Part shown: positions 33,617 to 42,674 of the stretch, in pieces | How positions within the stretch are numbered: the stretch's first letter is position 1 | How the letters are laid out: each line of letters opens with the position of its first letter | Origin: BJ22 sp021298375 | GTDB lineage: Bacteria; Planctomycetota; Planctomycetia; Pirellulales; Pirellulaceae | NCBI GenBank assembly: GCA_046343015.1 | Contig: JBKDOL010000032.1 | Location: forward strand, 62,001-126,000 | Direction of reading: 5' to 3' | DNA: 64,000 bases | Notes under the pieces: model-generated | Seen by the model: the letters and a program-made list of their open reading frames with translations, nothing else | Told to the model about the DNA's origin: nothing | The model's database searches: none | Translations under genes and position numbers: made by a program

Positions 33617-34870
33617 ATGTCGCACGACAACGTCCTCGAAGTACGCAGCGTCTGGAAAAAATACTGCCGCCAGCTCAAGCGGGCGATGTGGTATGGCGTT
33701 TGCGATGTAGGACGGCAACTGACGGGCAAACGAAACAACGCAATACCTGCCGAGGCACTTCGCCCGGGCGAGTTTTATGCCGTGCGGAATGCCAGCTTCG
33801 ACCTGCCGCGCGGACAATGCGTTGGCCTGATTGGGCCTAACGGTGCCGGCAAAAGCACGATGCTCAAGGTCATCAATGGCTTGATTCGTCCCGACTTCGG
33901 CGAGGTCCGGATTCGGGGCCGGGTGGGAGCCCTGATTGAACTGGGGACCGGCTTCAATCCGATTCTTTCCGGCCGCGAGAATGTGTACATCAACGCGGCG
34001 GTCCTCGGCTTGAAAAAGCGGGAAATCGATCGGGTCTACGACCAGATTGTCGACTTCGCTGAGCTGGGTGATGTGATCAATGACCCGATTCGTACCTACA
34101 GCTCGGGCATGCGGGTCCGGTTGGGATTTTCGGTGGCCGCACATCTCCAACCCGACCTGCTGATCATGGATGAGGTCCTCGCCGTGGGTGACATCGGTTT
34201 CCGGATGAAATGCTTTCAGCATCTCAATCAGCTGACCGAAAAGGGAGTCTCGATCATTCTCGTGACCCATGCGGTCGGAATGCTTCCCCGGGTGGCCTCG
34301 CGGGTAGTGGTTTTTGATCGCGGCAACATCGTGTTTGATGGCGATCTCGAACAAGGGATCTCCCTCTACGAGCAAAAACTTTCGGCCAAGATTGAGCAAC
34401 GGGCGGAAAAGGTAAGCGTCAATTCTCAGACTGAAGGCGCTATCGAGACGGTTGAGACCTGTGATGAACATGGTCAGCCCAAATCGGATTTCCGCACGGG
34501 CGAGAAGCTCTGCCTGCGAATCGGGATTCGCTGCCGGGAAGCGATCCCCAAGGCGCGAATCAACGTCAGCCTTTCCTCGCCGACGACTGAGGTGATCACC
34601 ACCACTGCTACCGTTCAGCAGGGGCTGCGGTTTGACCTGAATCCGGGGTTGCACCAGTTTCTGCTTGAATTTGAGAACTTGCCGTTGCTCGTAGGAGCCT
34701 ACTTTTTCAATCTTTCCCTGTTCGGGGAAGAGATGGACGACTTTCATCACCGCAGGATGGCGGTCGGGACCTTCCGGGTCGTCGGTGTCGATGCCGACAG
34801 CGGAAAATTGGGGAACACCGTCTCGGGGATAGTCCGGATTCCCAACCGATGGAAGAAACTGGAGGGATGA
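33617..34870 (+). CDS. Polysaccharide ABC exporter ATPase with Wzt-type C-terminal domain
   Basis: The 417-residue nucleotide-binding subunit pairs with the permease upstream. The ATPase domain (about 1-250) has IGPNGAGKST (Walker A, about 72-81), TYSSGMRVRLGFSVAAHLQP (signature), LLIMDEVLAVGD (Walker B and D-loop) and LVTHAVG (switch histidine). The family insertion GTGFNPILSGRENVYINAAV is present. Residues about 265-417 form an additional beta-rich domain (FRTGEKLCLRIGIRCREAIP, LHQFLLEFENLPLLVGAYFF) like the carbohydrate-binding domain of Wzt proteins, which recognise the chain terminus. This implies export of a capped chain. Confidence 0.92.
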   Translation: MSHDNVLEVRSVWKKYCRQLKRAMWYGVCDVGRQLTGKRNNAIPAEALRPGEFYAVRNASFDLPRGQCVGLIGPNGAGKSTMLKVINGLIRPDFGEVRIRGRVGALIELGTGFNPILSGRENVYINAAVLGLKKREIDRVYDQIVDFAELGDVINDPIRTYSSGMRVRLGFSVAAHLQPDLLIMDEVLAVGDIGFRMKCFQHLNQLTEKGVSIILVTHAVGMLPRVASRVVVFDRGNIVFDGDLEQGISLYEQKLSAKIEQRAEKVSVNSQTEGAIETVETCDEHGQPKSDFRTGEKLCLRIGIRCREAIPKARINVSLSSPTTEVITTTATVQQGLRFDLNPGLHQFLLEFENLPLLVGAYFFNLSLFGEEMDDFHHRRMAVGTFRVVGVDADSGKLGNTVSGIVRIPNRWKKLEG

Positions 34871-35167
34871 GGCGGCGCTCTGCTCGGCCCCCGTTTGGAA
34901 TCGGATCGGATGGGCCTCATCCGGACGGAGCCAGACCCTGACCAGCCCGGATTTAGCTAGCATTCTGCGGGCGTTTTCCGGAAAATGACCGAGAGTCGTC
35001 TACTCCCGACAGGCGGGATTTGCTACTGAACGTCGTGTCCGTCGGCGATTTTCCGCGCGGACAAGAGTTTCCCCAGCGAGTTGCCCAGTCCCGGTAGCTT
35101 GGGACAGCCCCAACCTGAGGAGAGTGTTCCGCTGGCAGTTCCAGCCACGCTCGCCTTGAGAATCGCG

Positions 35168-36697
35168 ATGCCCATTCATCGAGCTTATATCCTTTGCAAT
35201 TTTGCCCGCTTCAGTCGGCTCTATACGAGCTGGCTGGATCGTTTGCCCGTGCCTTGGGAAATTGTGGAAGGAGTGGCGGCGGATTGGGAACCTCCGGCAG
35301 ATGCGGGGATCGTGATCACGCACATGCATTACCGCTGGGAGGAGGTCCGAGCGATTCGGCGGGTGACCGAGCAAAACCGGATTCCCGTTTTGATTCTGGC
35401 CGACGGCATCTTGGAGTATCGCAATCTGTATGAGCATCCGGACCTGGCGGATGGTTGCATCTTTCAGCCGGTGATGGGGCACAAGCTTGCTTGTATTGGG
35501 CGGGCTCAGGCTCGGGTCGTCGAGTCCTGGGGAAATGTCGGCAAGTGCGAGGTGGTTGGCTTGCCGCGGCTGGATTCACTGTTGACGGATCCTGCGCCGC
35601 CGATTCGGACAGAGGGCCCATTCCGGCTGTTGATTGCCACCGCCACGACACCTTTTTTTAATGCGCAGCAGCGCGAGGCGGTGGTGGAGTCGCTGCTGCA
35701 TTTCAAACAGCGGCTCGAGGCGAATGGCCGGGTGAACGGCAGGCGGATGGAAGTGACCTGGCGTTTGACCGGTGGGTTGGAGCGCGACTTGGGCCTCGAA
35801 AAGGATTCCGAGTCGGTCGTCAGGCCGCCGCTCTCCGAGGCGATTGACCGGGCAGATGCGGTGATCACCACGCCTTCGACTCTGTATTTGGAGAGCGTAT
35901 TGAAGCAGCGGCCGACGGCCATTCTCGACTTCTACAATTCACCAAATTTTGTCTCGGCCGCGTGGACCATCAATGCCCCGCGGCATTTCAATGCGATCTT
36001 GAGCGAGTTGGCGAATCCTCCCGCAGCCAAGATGCTGTTTCAAGAAACCGAATTACACGACCAGTTGGCCTGTCAGTCGCCCGCCACTCCACGAATGATC
36101 GAATTAACACTCGCCTTGATGCGGGCTCGCGAGGACTCACTGCGGTCAGGAGAGTTACTGCAGTTGCCAAGGCGAATGCTGGCAGATCCGCTCCAGGGAT
36201 TTGCGCCAGTAGAGCCGCGATTTGACTTGGCTCAACTGTTTCCCGGCAACGAGGTCTTTGGCGAGTCGGAACTGGAGCGGGTTCAGGTGGAACTCAATCT
36301 GGCCCGCGAGCGGTTGGGGAGTCTGCCTGGGGAGATGGAGGAACTCCGTCAGCGGACGCTGGAATTGAATGAGCAGAATCAGAAGCTGAATGGACGGGCG
36401 CGGGAGCAGCGGCAACGGTTTGAGAAATTGCGGGCCACCTACCTGCAACTCAAGGAGCGTTGGCAGCAGCGACGAAAGCCCTCCGGACCCGGTTCCGTTA
36501 CGGCCCGCTCCGGCTTGGGGATGAAGTCGAAAGAGGGGGTGAACCTGCGGATCGAGCCTGACGAAGCGGCGGGTGCTCACGCCGGGCAACTGCCCGAGTC
36601 GGGGCCACGCGAAGCAGTCGTCGAGGCGTCCCGGCCAATTGCGGAACTCGACTCCCCCCTGCCCGAGTCTGCGGTTCCAGCTTCCGGTTCGACCTGA
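35168..36697 (+). CDS. GT-B-like glycosyl/glycerophosphotransferase-like protein with coiled-coil tail
   Basis: A 509-residue cytoplasmic protein I do not recognise with certainty. Residues 1-330 look like a two-domain GT-B-type transferase: a first half with IVITHMHYRWEEV and LILADGILEYRNLYEHPDLA, an acceptor-like cleft CIFQPVMGHKLACIG, and a second half with LLIATATTPFFNAQQREAVV, a GG-like turn and ADAVITTPSTLYLESVLKQR, which resembles the donor-binding segment of CDP-glycerol and related transferases. From about 375 a heptad-rich coiled coil (ELERVQVELNLARERLGSLP, LRQRTLELNEQNQKL) is followed by a low-complexity tail. The ATG at 35168 (MPIHRAYIL) is chosen; the upstream 29 codons are unlikely. 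Position in the cluster supports polysaccharide synthesis. Confidence 0.6.
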   Translation: MPIHRAYILCNFARFSRLYTSWLDRLPVPWEIVEGVAADWEPPADAGIVITHMHYRWEEVRAIRRVTEQNRIPVLILADGILEYRNLYEHPDLADGCIFQPVMGHKLACIGRAQARVVESWGNVGKCEVVGLPRLDSLLTDPAPPIRTEGPFRLLIATATTPFFNAQQREAVVESLLHFKQRLEANGRVNGRRMEVTWRLTGGLERDLGLEKDSESVVRPPLSEAIDRADAVITTPSTLYLESVLKQRPTAILDFYNSPNFVSAAWTINAPRHFNAILSELANPPAAKMLFQETELHDQLACQSPATPRMIELTLALMRAREDSLRSGELLQLPRRMLADPLQGFAPVEPRFDLAQLFPGNEVFGESELERVQVELNLARERLGSLPGEMEELRQRTLELNEQNQKLNGRAREQRQRFEKLRATYLQLKERWQQRRKPSGPGSVTARSGLGMKSKEGVNLRIEPDEAAGAHAGQLPESGPREAVVEASRPIAELDSPLPESAVPASGST

Positions 36698-36759
36698 CGC
36701 CAGTTTGCGTGCGAAAAGTCTTGCGATTTTGAAATCTCAGTTCTGTCGATATTTGAATC

Positions 36760-37518
36760 ATGAAAACCTACGAACCTGACAAGCCGGTGATTTACACCCA
36801 CATTCCCAAGTGTGCGGGGACGAGCATTGTGACGATGCTTCGCTCCTGGTTTGGAAATGCTTATCACAAACTGAATCAGGACGAGACCAAGGATATCCTC
36901 CTGCCCAAGATTGAGACGCAGGGGTCCGATGGGAAGTGGCTCCCGAGTGTGAAGTGCCTTCATGGCCATTTCAACCATGGTCGGGGTTACGGGTTGCCGT
37001 ATTACTACCCGGAGATTGACCAGTACTTCACCATTCTGCGGGACCCATTTGAACTCGTGGTTTCGATGTACTTTTTTGCCAAAGGCCGCAGCGCTCAGGG
37101 GAAATTCTGGTACCGGGGCGAGCAGGTCGACTTCCGCAACCAGTTCCCCTCTGTCGAGTATTACGTCCGTTCCTACCCCTATTGGCTGTTTAATCATCTT
37201 CCTCAGGACCTGACCCTCGACAATTATGAGGAATACTTGGAGCAGCGGTTCGTCTATATTGGAATAATTGAGGATCTGCAGACGTCCGTGGCAAATTTGG
37301 GAACGATCCTGGGGAAGCCCTATTTCGAATTGCCGCAATTGAATGTCTCGACTTACGACGAGAAAATTCCAACCTACCTGCGGGAGCAGTTTTACGATGA
37401 TTATCCCCTGCTCAAGCGGGTTTACGACTTTGCTCTGCAGAATTATCGTCGAGGATTTGGAGAGCGCGATTCGGCGGGCTCCCGACAGGCAGGTGAGGTT
37501 GCCGTCAAGGCGGGTTGA
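36760..37518 (+). CDS. Sulfotransferase family protein
   Basis: A 252-residue cytosolic sulfotransferase-type enzyme that would transfer sulfate from PAPS to a carbohydrate or similar acceptor. The PAPS 5'-phosphosulfate loop is HIPKCAGTSIV (about residues 13-23) and the 3'-phosphate loop is TILRDPFELVVSMYFFAKG (about 90-108), both in the expected places for the Sulfotransfer_2 group. No membrane segment is seen, unlike Golgi-type relatives. It lies between the GT-B-like gene and GT4, so a sulfated surface polysaccharide is a reasonable inference. PAPS synthesis genes are not in the window. Confidence 0.85.
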   Translation: MKTYEPDKPVIYTHIPKCAGTSIVTMLRSWFGNAYHKLNQDETKDILLPKIETQGSDGKWLPSVKCLHGHFNHGRGYGLPYYYPEIDQYFTILRDPFELVVSMYFFAKGRSAQGKFWYRGEQVDFRNQFPSVEYYVRSYPYWLFNHLPQDLTLDNYEEYLEQRFVYIGIIEDLQTSVANLGTILGKPYFELPQLNVSTYDEKIPTYLREQFYDDYPLLKRVYDFALQNYRRGFGERDSAGSRQAGEVAVKAG

Positions 37519-37578
37519 GGCCTCGGTAAATGGCCGAGGGGTAGTCTCCGGCTCCTTGCGAACTTGAAAGCAGTTTCT

Positions 37579-38745
37579 GTGAAGTTTGGCTTCTATTCAT
37601 GCATGTCAGGCGTCCCTTGGGGTGGCAGTGAAGAGCTGTGGTGGCGGACCGCGCGCCGCATGCAGTCGTCGGGACATGAAATCTGCGTGAACTACAAGTG
37701 GTGGCCTGAGCCGGCGCGGCAACTGCAGGAGTTGGTGGCTACCGGCGGACAGGTCTGGTATCGGGAGGCTCCCCGGTCTTTTTGGGAGCGTCAGCGGGAG
37801 AGCGTCAAACGCTTTCTCCGTCCCAGCGAACGCAAGCGTGGAGGCTGGATCGACCAAGCTCGTCCCGAGGCGGTCTTGATTACGCTCGGCTACCATCCTG
37901 ACCGGATCCCGATCGCCGATGAATTGCATGAGCGGCGAATTCCCTACGCGATCAATGTGCAGGCCGCGAGTCATTTCTTTTTCATCCACAGCGACTGCGT
38001 GCCGGCCTACCGCCGCTGGTACCAAAACGCTGCGCGGGTGTTTTTCGTTTCCGCGGAGAACCAACACAAGCTCGAAACCAATCTCGCATTCAAGTTGGAA
38101 AATGCCGAGATCGTCGACAATCCGTTTAATGTCGATCCGAAACGGGTTGTTGGTTGGCCTGACTCGGATGATGTGTTCCGCCTCGCCTGCGTGGGACGAA
38201 TTCATTTCCAGTCCAAAGGCCAGGATTTGATTCTCGACGCGCTGCGCCGCAACTTCTGGCGGGACAAACCGATTGAGATTACTTTTTTTGGCAAAGACCA
38301 GGGTAACCAGCGGCAATTGGAAGACTTGATTCGCCTGTATGGGCTGGAGTCCCAAGTCCGAATCGCCGGTTTTGAAGCCGATGTCTCCGGGATTTGGGAA
38401 AGTCACCACGCCTTGCTCCTCCCCTCGCGCTACGAAGGCGCAGCATTGGTCGTCGTCGAGGCGATGCTCTCTAACCGAATTGTGATTGCAACTGACACGG
38501 GACGAAATTCAGAGCTGATCGATCACGGCCGGACCGGCTTCATTGCAGCCGGCGCGACGACCGATTTGGTCGACCAGGCGCTCCGCGAAGCTTGGCAAGC
38601 GCGCCAACAGTGGCGGGAAATGGGCCTGGAAGCCGGGCGTTCCATTCGTCAGCGGTATTCCGTCGATCCAATCGCCGATTACGCCCACAAGTTGCTGCAA
38701 CTCGGGCAGCAACCGGCGCGGCAGCCCACTTCGGCTCAAATTTAG
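37579..38745 (+). CDS. Glycosyltransferase family 4
   Basis: A 388-residue retaining glycosyltransferase with a GT-B fold, probably building the exported polysaccharide. The N-terminal domain opens with KFGFYSCMSGVPWGGSEELW. The C-terminal donor domain (about 200-370) has FRLACVGRIHFQSKGQDLIL, the E-x7-E-type SRYEGAALVVVEAMLSNRI, and ATDTGRNSELIDHGRTGFIA. The donor sugar cannot be read off. I use the GTG at 37579 (VKFGFYS); a TTG at 37564 would add five residues, and neither has a strong ribosome binding site. The stop is 37 bp before the GT2 gene. Confidence 0.88.
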   Translation: MKFGFYSCMSGVPWGGSEELWWRTARRMQSSGHEICVNYKWWPEPARQLQELVATGGQVWYREAPRSFWERQRESVKRFLRPSERKRGGWIDQARPEAVLITLGYHPDRIPIADELHERRIPYAINVQAASHFFFIHSDCVPAYRRWYQNAARVFFVSAENQHKLETNLAFKLENAEIVDNPFNVDPKRVVGWPDSDDVFRLACVGRIHFQSKGQDLILDALRRNFWRDKPIEITFFGKDQGNQRQLEDLIRLYGLESQVRIAGFEADVSGIWESHHALLLPSRYEGAALVVVEAMLSNRIVIATDTGRNSELIDHGRTGFIAAGATTDLVDQALREAWQARQQWREMGLEAGRSIRQRYSVDPIADYAHKLLQLGQQPARQPTSAQI

Positions 38746-38782
38746 TTCAACGTATCCTCGCCCTGCCTTGGGCCCTACGCCC

Positions 38783-39721
38783 ATGATTCAAACCGTCGAG
38801 ATTGCGATTTGTACCTGGAATCGCTCGGCCTCGCTGGCCCGGACCCTCGACTCGCTGCTGCACCTGAGAATTCCCCCGGGTCTCAACTGGCGGATTCTCG
38901 TCGTCGATAACGGCTCGACCGACGACACCGCGGACGTCCTCGATGCTTATGCCGAGCCCTTGCCACTGGTGCCGCTGACAGAGCCTCGTCAGGGACACAC
39001 TCTCGCCCGCAACCGGGCCATAGCCGAGTCGCGAGCGGAGTTAATCCTCTGGACTGACGACGATGTGCTGGTTGATAGCAACTGGTTGGAAGCTTACCTG
39101 GCGGCAGCCAATCAATGCCCTCAGATGGGGTTTTTCGGTGGCCGAATCGAACCCCATTTTCCGGCCGGCAGGCCGCGCTGGATAGCGGAGAATTGGAGCC
39201 AGGTGGCCGGTTGTTTCGCAACTCGCGATCTCGGCAGCACCGCACTTGAGTTGACCACCGAACGCTTGCCATACGGAGCCAATTTCGCGGTGCGGGGGGA
39301 CGTCCAGCGGGCCTTTCCTTTCAACCCGAATCTGGGAAGACGGGGACAGGCCGTCGTCGGCGAGGACGAACTCGATTTGCTCCGTCGGCTGCTGACCGCC
39401 GGCCAGCGAGGGCTCTGGGTCCCCGCCAGTTCGGTGCAACACGTGATTCCACCGGAGCGAGCCAGCACGCGGTATGTATTTGATTACTTTGTTGGCCAGG
39501 GAGCCATGCTGGTGAACAAGGGTCAGCCTTGGTCCCACTCGCGCTGGGCCTTGCGCCGGCAGTATCTCTGGCATCAGTTTGCTTCCGAAGTGGGGCAGTG
39601 GGTTCTCCCCTCGCCTGCCTGGTTTGCGCACCTGGCGCGGGCCGGGCTGGCCTTGGGCCAGTGGCAGGAACTTGTCGAACAGCAACGCCAATCGTCGACG
39701 GCTGGATCGGACCGAGTTTGA
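38783..39721 (+). CDS. Glycosyltransferase family 2
   Basis: A 312-residue GT-A-fold transferase. The nucleotide-sugar site is complete: AICTWNRSASLARTLDSLLH, ILVVDNGSTDDTADVLDAYA and the metal-binding LILWTDDDVLVDSNWLEAYL. A later GEDELDLLRRLLTAG provides the ED/DE-type catalytic region. The C-terminus (YVFDYFVGQGAMLVNKG onward) is amphipathic rather than a clear membrane domain. The ATG at 38783 begins directly before the GT domain; the frame is open upstream but overlaps the GT4 gene. It is the last gene of the cluster, and its TGA abuts the stop of the convergent TPR gene with no gap. Confidence 0.9.
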   Translation: MIQTVEIAICTWNRSASLARTLDSLLHLRIPPGLNWRILVVDNGSTDDTADVLDAYAEPLPLVPLTEPRQGHTLARNRAIAESRAELILWTDDDVLVDSNWLEAYLAAANQCPQMGFFGGRIEPHFPAGRPRWIAENWSQVAGCFATRDLGSTALELTTERLPYGANFAVRGDVQRAFPFNPNLGRRGQAVVGEDELDLLRRLLTAGQRGLWVPASSVQHVIPPERASTRYVFDYFVGQGAMLVNKGQPWSHSRWALRRQYLWHQFASEVGQWVLPSPAWFAHLARAGLALGQWQELVEQQRQSSTAGSDRV

Positions 39722-40042
39722 CTACTCGCCAAGTCTGCCCAAGTCAGCAAGCAGCTCGCTCATCTCGCCCGCCGCGTGAGCATCCCCTTGGGCTCGCGCT
39801 TGTTCGATTCCCTCTCGCAGGATGCCCCGGGCAGTTTCCGTTTCTCCCTGTTCGGCCAGCATCTGCCCATACATGAAAAAGGATGGAACATGAGGCGGCC
39901 GGACGGCGATCAGCTGCGCGAAATGCTCCGCTGCCCGATTGGTGTCGCCGAGGCTGCGATACTCCATCGCCAGGGCATAACGCAGGAACGTATCCTCGGG
40001 TGCGGCCTGGAGCATGTGCAGAATTTGGTCGAGTCGTGGCAT
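39722..40042 (-). CDS. Small tetratricopeptide-repeat protein
   Basis: A 106-residue soluble protein containing about two TPR helical hairpins: DTFLRYALAMEYRSLGDTNRAAEHF (split here as YALAMEYRSLGDTNRAAEHF) and VPSFFMYGQMLAEQGETETA, followed by a third partial helix (QGDAHAAGEMSELLADLG). TPRs mediate protein contacts; no partner is indicated. I use the ATG at 40042 (MPRLDQILHML) rather than 40072 because the upstream ten residues are uncharacteristic. The stop codon is immediately adjacent to that of the convergent GT2 gene. Confidence 0.72.
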   Translation of the reverse strand: MPRLDQILHMLQAAPEDTFLRYALAMEYRSLGDTNRAAEHFAQLIAVRPPHVPSFFMYGQMLAEQGETETARGILREGIEQARAQGDAHAAGEMSELLADLGRLGE

Positions 40043-40110
40043 GGGAATACTCCAGCAAAAAAGTGTCTTCAAGGTTAAGCGAAATTCAGTCCGGCGGCGA
40101 GCGGAACCGA

Positions 40111-40155
40111 TCGAGGATTGGCCTGTCGAGGATTGGCCTGTCGAGGATTGGCGGC
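40111..40155. repeat. Tandem repeat, 3 x 15 bp
   Basis: Two perfect copies of TCGAGGATTGGCCTG and a third diverging in its last bases, in the 150-bp gap between the transglutaminase stop and the TPR start (both on the minus strand). Confidence 0.9.
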
Positions 40156-40193
40156 GTGTCGCACCCGGCAGGTCTCTGCGCTTTGATTAGGTC

Positions 40194-42671
40194 TCAGGCT
40201 GACTGGGTTTTGAGCGCTGCGCCCGGCAAAGACAGTTGGGAGAGGATTGCCTCGACGGTTTCCAGTCCGCGCTCCAACGCCTGTAGCTCGCCAGCCGGTA
40301 GCGAATTGCCGCCGAAACGAACGGCATGAAAAGCCTGCTCGAACATCGGCAGCAAGTCGCTTACGGGCAACGTGGTCGCCGCGCTCCCCGCGGCCAGTCC
40401 GGTCGCGGCCAGTCCGAGCGGGGCGTTAGCCATGGCGACTTGGCATTCCCGGGCCGCCCGGTTGAGGAACTCCCGATGTGTTTCACCGATTTGACGACGC
40501 AGCCCCTGCCTGGCGAGCAACTCGGTCAAACGCTGGTAGAACGGCACGACGGGGCCGCTCTGACCGCCCTCCAGCAACCACTGGCCGAAGCGGGGCGAGA
40601 TCATTCCCAAGGCTTTGCTCATCAGTCGTCGGAAGAGACCAGGCGGACGCGGCCCGCTCCGCTTTTTCTTGGGCTTCCGCAGCAGCGAGAGCAGGACGGA
40701 GGCAATTAAAACCATCAGAATCAGGCCGATCACAAGCAACCGCAGAGCAGGTGACTGCTGGACACGGGCAAAGCCCAATTGCAGTGAATTGGAGAGCGAG
40801 TCCAAGCGGAGCATCGAGAGGATTCCTCCCGAAGAACTCCAGCTCTCTTGTGTACCGGCGTCCATTCCGAGAACGTACTCCTGCCACATTGTGCGGGCCA
40901 GATCCAGAGCTTGGGCGCCATTCAAATTGGCGTTCCGCCGCAAATTGGAAGGCGGGGTTGGGTCGAGCGTCAACCATGCTCCACCGGGCCCTGCAGCTTC
41001 ATCACGCAGCATTTCCTCCGTGCAGTGCTCGGGCGGAATGTAGGCCTCGACCCAGGCGTGGGCGTGTTCATTGGAAAACGTGTAGAAATTCGCCCAGGTG
41101 TTGTAGTTGCCTCCGCAGTAGCCGACGACAACCCGCGAGGGGATTCCCTGACTGCGGAGCATCAGCGTCAACGCGGAGGCATACATTTCGCAATGCCCCA
41201 TCTTGTGGTTGGCGACAAAGTCCTCGATCGGATCGATCCCGGCTCGTCGTGGCACCTGGGTAAAATCGGTCGTGTAGAGGTATTCCCGGGATTGAATGAA
41301 GTGCTGCTCCAGAGCCTTGGCCAATTCCAGCGGCCGCCCCTTCCCAACACCCCCGGCAATCTCGGAGGCAATCGAGACTATCCGGGGATACCGCGAGGGG
41401 TCCATCAAGAGCAGCCAGTTCCAGTCATTTGGATTGCCCGCGAGCGTTTGGGCTGACTTGGCAGTCGCTCCGGAAATGTATGGCCAGCTTTGTGCCAGTT
41501 CCCCGTTACCCATTCGTGGAACCCAGAGCTTGAACTTGAAGGGGCTCTGCTCAATTCGTTGTACATCACGTTTGCGCGAGAGGGCTGAAAGCTCGAGACA
41601 GAAGTCCGTCTGGTCCGGCTCACCTCGCGGAATGAATGCTGGCAGGCAGCAGTAGAGCATCGGATCGTCGGTCGGCTCGATCGTATACTCGACTTCGATC
41701 CACGAGCGGCGTTTGTCAACCTTGGGAAGCAACTCGTAACCAAACCGATCGAGCCGGTCGTAGGGCGCCGACCACGTGGTGATTCCGTTTTCGATACTCC
41801 ACTGTCCCAGTGCCAGGCCCCGCATGTATACCGGTTGGGCAAAATTCAGGGGCTCCTTGGAGTCCGGGTCGAGGAACTGGGCCCGGAAAATCTGTGTCGT
41901 GTCAAACTTCAGCAAACCGCGCGGGTCAAGTTCCATTTTCTTGGAGATGCCGGTAGCCGAGGCGTTCATGTACTTGGGGCCAAACCAAGCCGATTCATTG
42001 CGGGGAACGAGCACAAACAACACGCACGAGAACACGATCGAGATTAACGCCCAGCCCAACAGAAAACCAAGCATCCCAGGCATTTGCTGGACAACGCGCT
42101 CGGGAGGCATGAAACCAAGCTGGGGTACTCCCGATGAACCGCGGGCCGCCTTGGCGTTGACCTTCGATTTCAGTAATCCGGCCCCCGTTAAATTGGGCCC
42201 CGGAGTTGTTTCGGTCTCGAGATTAATCAGGAACAGCATCACGCCGGCGAGCGTCATGTAGCAGAGAAACATGAAGCCGCCCTCGAACTGCAGCGTGAAA
42301 ATGGTCGCCACGACGACCTGCAGCAGGTTGAGCACCGCGAGTTGCCAATACTGGCGTGGATTTTTCTCCTGAAACAGCAGGATGGTTTGCAGATAAACCA
42401 GCAGGTTGGCAACGGCCACCAATTGGAGGCTGCTGTCTTGGCGAAAGAAATCTCGCATCGTCAAAACCAGAACGCCAATCGAAAGCAGGTTGGCCAGCCA
42501 GCGGGGCATCTGAACCCAGCCTAACCAATCGACCAGCAACCAGGCCAGCGTTGCTCCAGCAGCGCCGATTGCCGCCAATTGCCAACTCCCCTGACTGAAT
42601 CCGAGCAGCGCGGCGCTGAGGTACACCAAGCCGAGAAACGTCAGTTCCAGAGCCCGTTTAAGCGTGATCAT
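40194..42671 (-). CDS. Membrane-bound transglutaminase-like protein (DUF3488 + transglutaminase core, TgpA type)
   Basis: An 825-residue membrane protein. The N-terminal third has several helices (LELTFLGLVYLSAALLGFSQ, LLSIGVLVLTMRDFF, LGFLLGWALISIVFSCVLFV) as in DUF3488. The periplasmic transglutaminase/protease-like core keeps the triad: Cys about 494 in MGHCEMYASALTLML, His about 536 in NEHAHAWVEAY and Asp about 566 in WLTLDPTPP. One more helix (LLVIGLILMVLIASVLLSLL) precedes a cytoplasmic tail resembling DUF4129. Family members are proposed to act on envelope proteins. It starts 3 bp after the DUF58 stop, so the two are co-transcribed; this pairing is widespread in bacteria. Confidence 0.9.
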   Translation of the reverse strand: MITLKRALELTFLGLVYLSAALLGFSQGSWQLAAIGAAGATLAWLLVDWLGWVQMPRWLANLLSIGVLVLTMRDFFRQDSSLQLVAVANLLVYLQTILLFQEKNPRQYWQLAVLNLLQVVVATIFTLQFEGGFMFLCYMTLAGVMLFLINLETETTPGPNLTGAGLLKSKVNAKAARGSSGVPQLGFMPPERVVQQMPGMLGFLLGWALISIVFSCVLFVLVPRNESAWFGPKYMNASATGISKKMELDPRGLLKFDTTQIFRAQFLDPDSKEPLNFAQPVYMRGLALGQWSIENGITTWSAPYDRLDRFGYELLPKVDKRRSWIEVEYTIEPTDDPMLYCCLPAFIPRGEPDQTDFCLELSALSRKRDVQRIEQSPFKFKLWVPRMGNGELAQSWPYISGATAKSAQTLAGNPNDWNWLLLMDPSRYPRIVSIASEIAGGVGKGRPLELAKALEQHFIQSREYLYTTDFTQVPRRAGIDPIEDFVANHKMGHCEMYASALTLMLRSQGIPSRVVVGYCGGNYNTWANFYTFSNEHAHAWVEAYIPPEHCTEEMLRDEAAGPGGAWLTLDPTPPSNLRRNANLNGAQALDLARTMWQEYVLGMDAGTQESWSSSGGILSMLRLDSLSNSLQLGFARVQQSPALRLLVIGLILMVLIASVLLSLLRKPKKKRSGPRPPGLFRRLMSKALGMISPRFGQWLLEGGQSGPVVPFYQRLTELLARQGLRRQIGETHREFLNRAARECQVAMANAPLGLAATGLAAGSAATTLPVSDLLPMFEQAFHAVRFGGNSLPAGELQALERGLETVEAILSQLSLPGAALKTQSA

Positions 42672-42674
42672 AGG

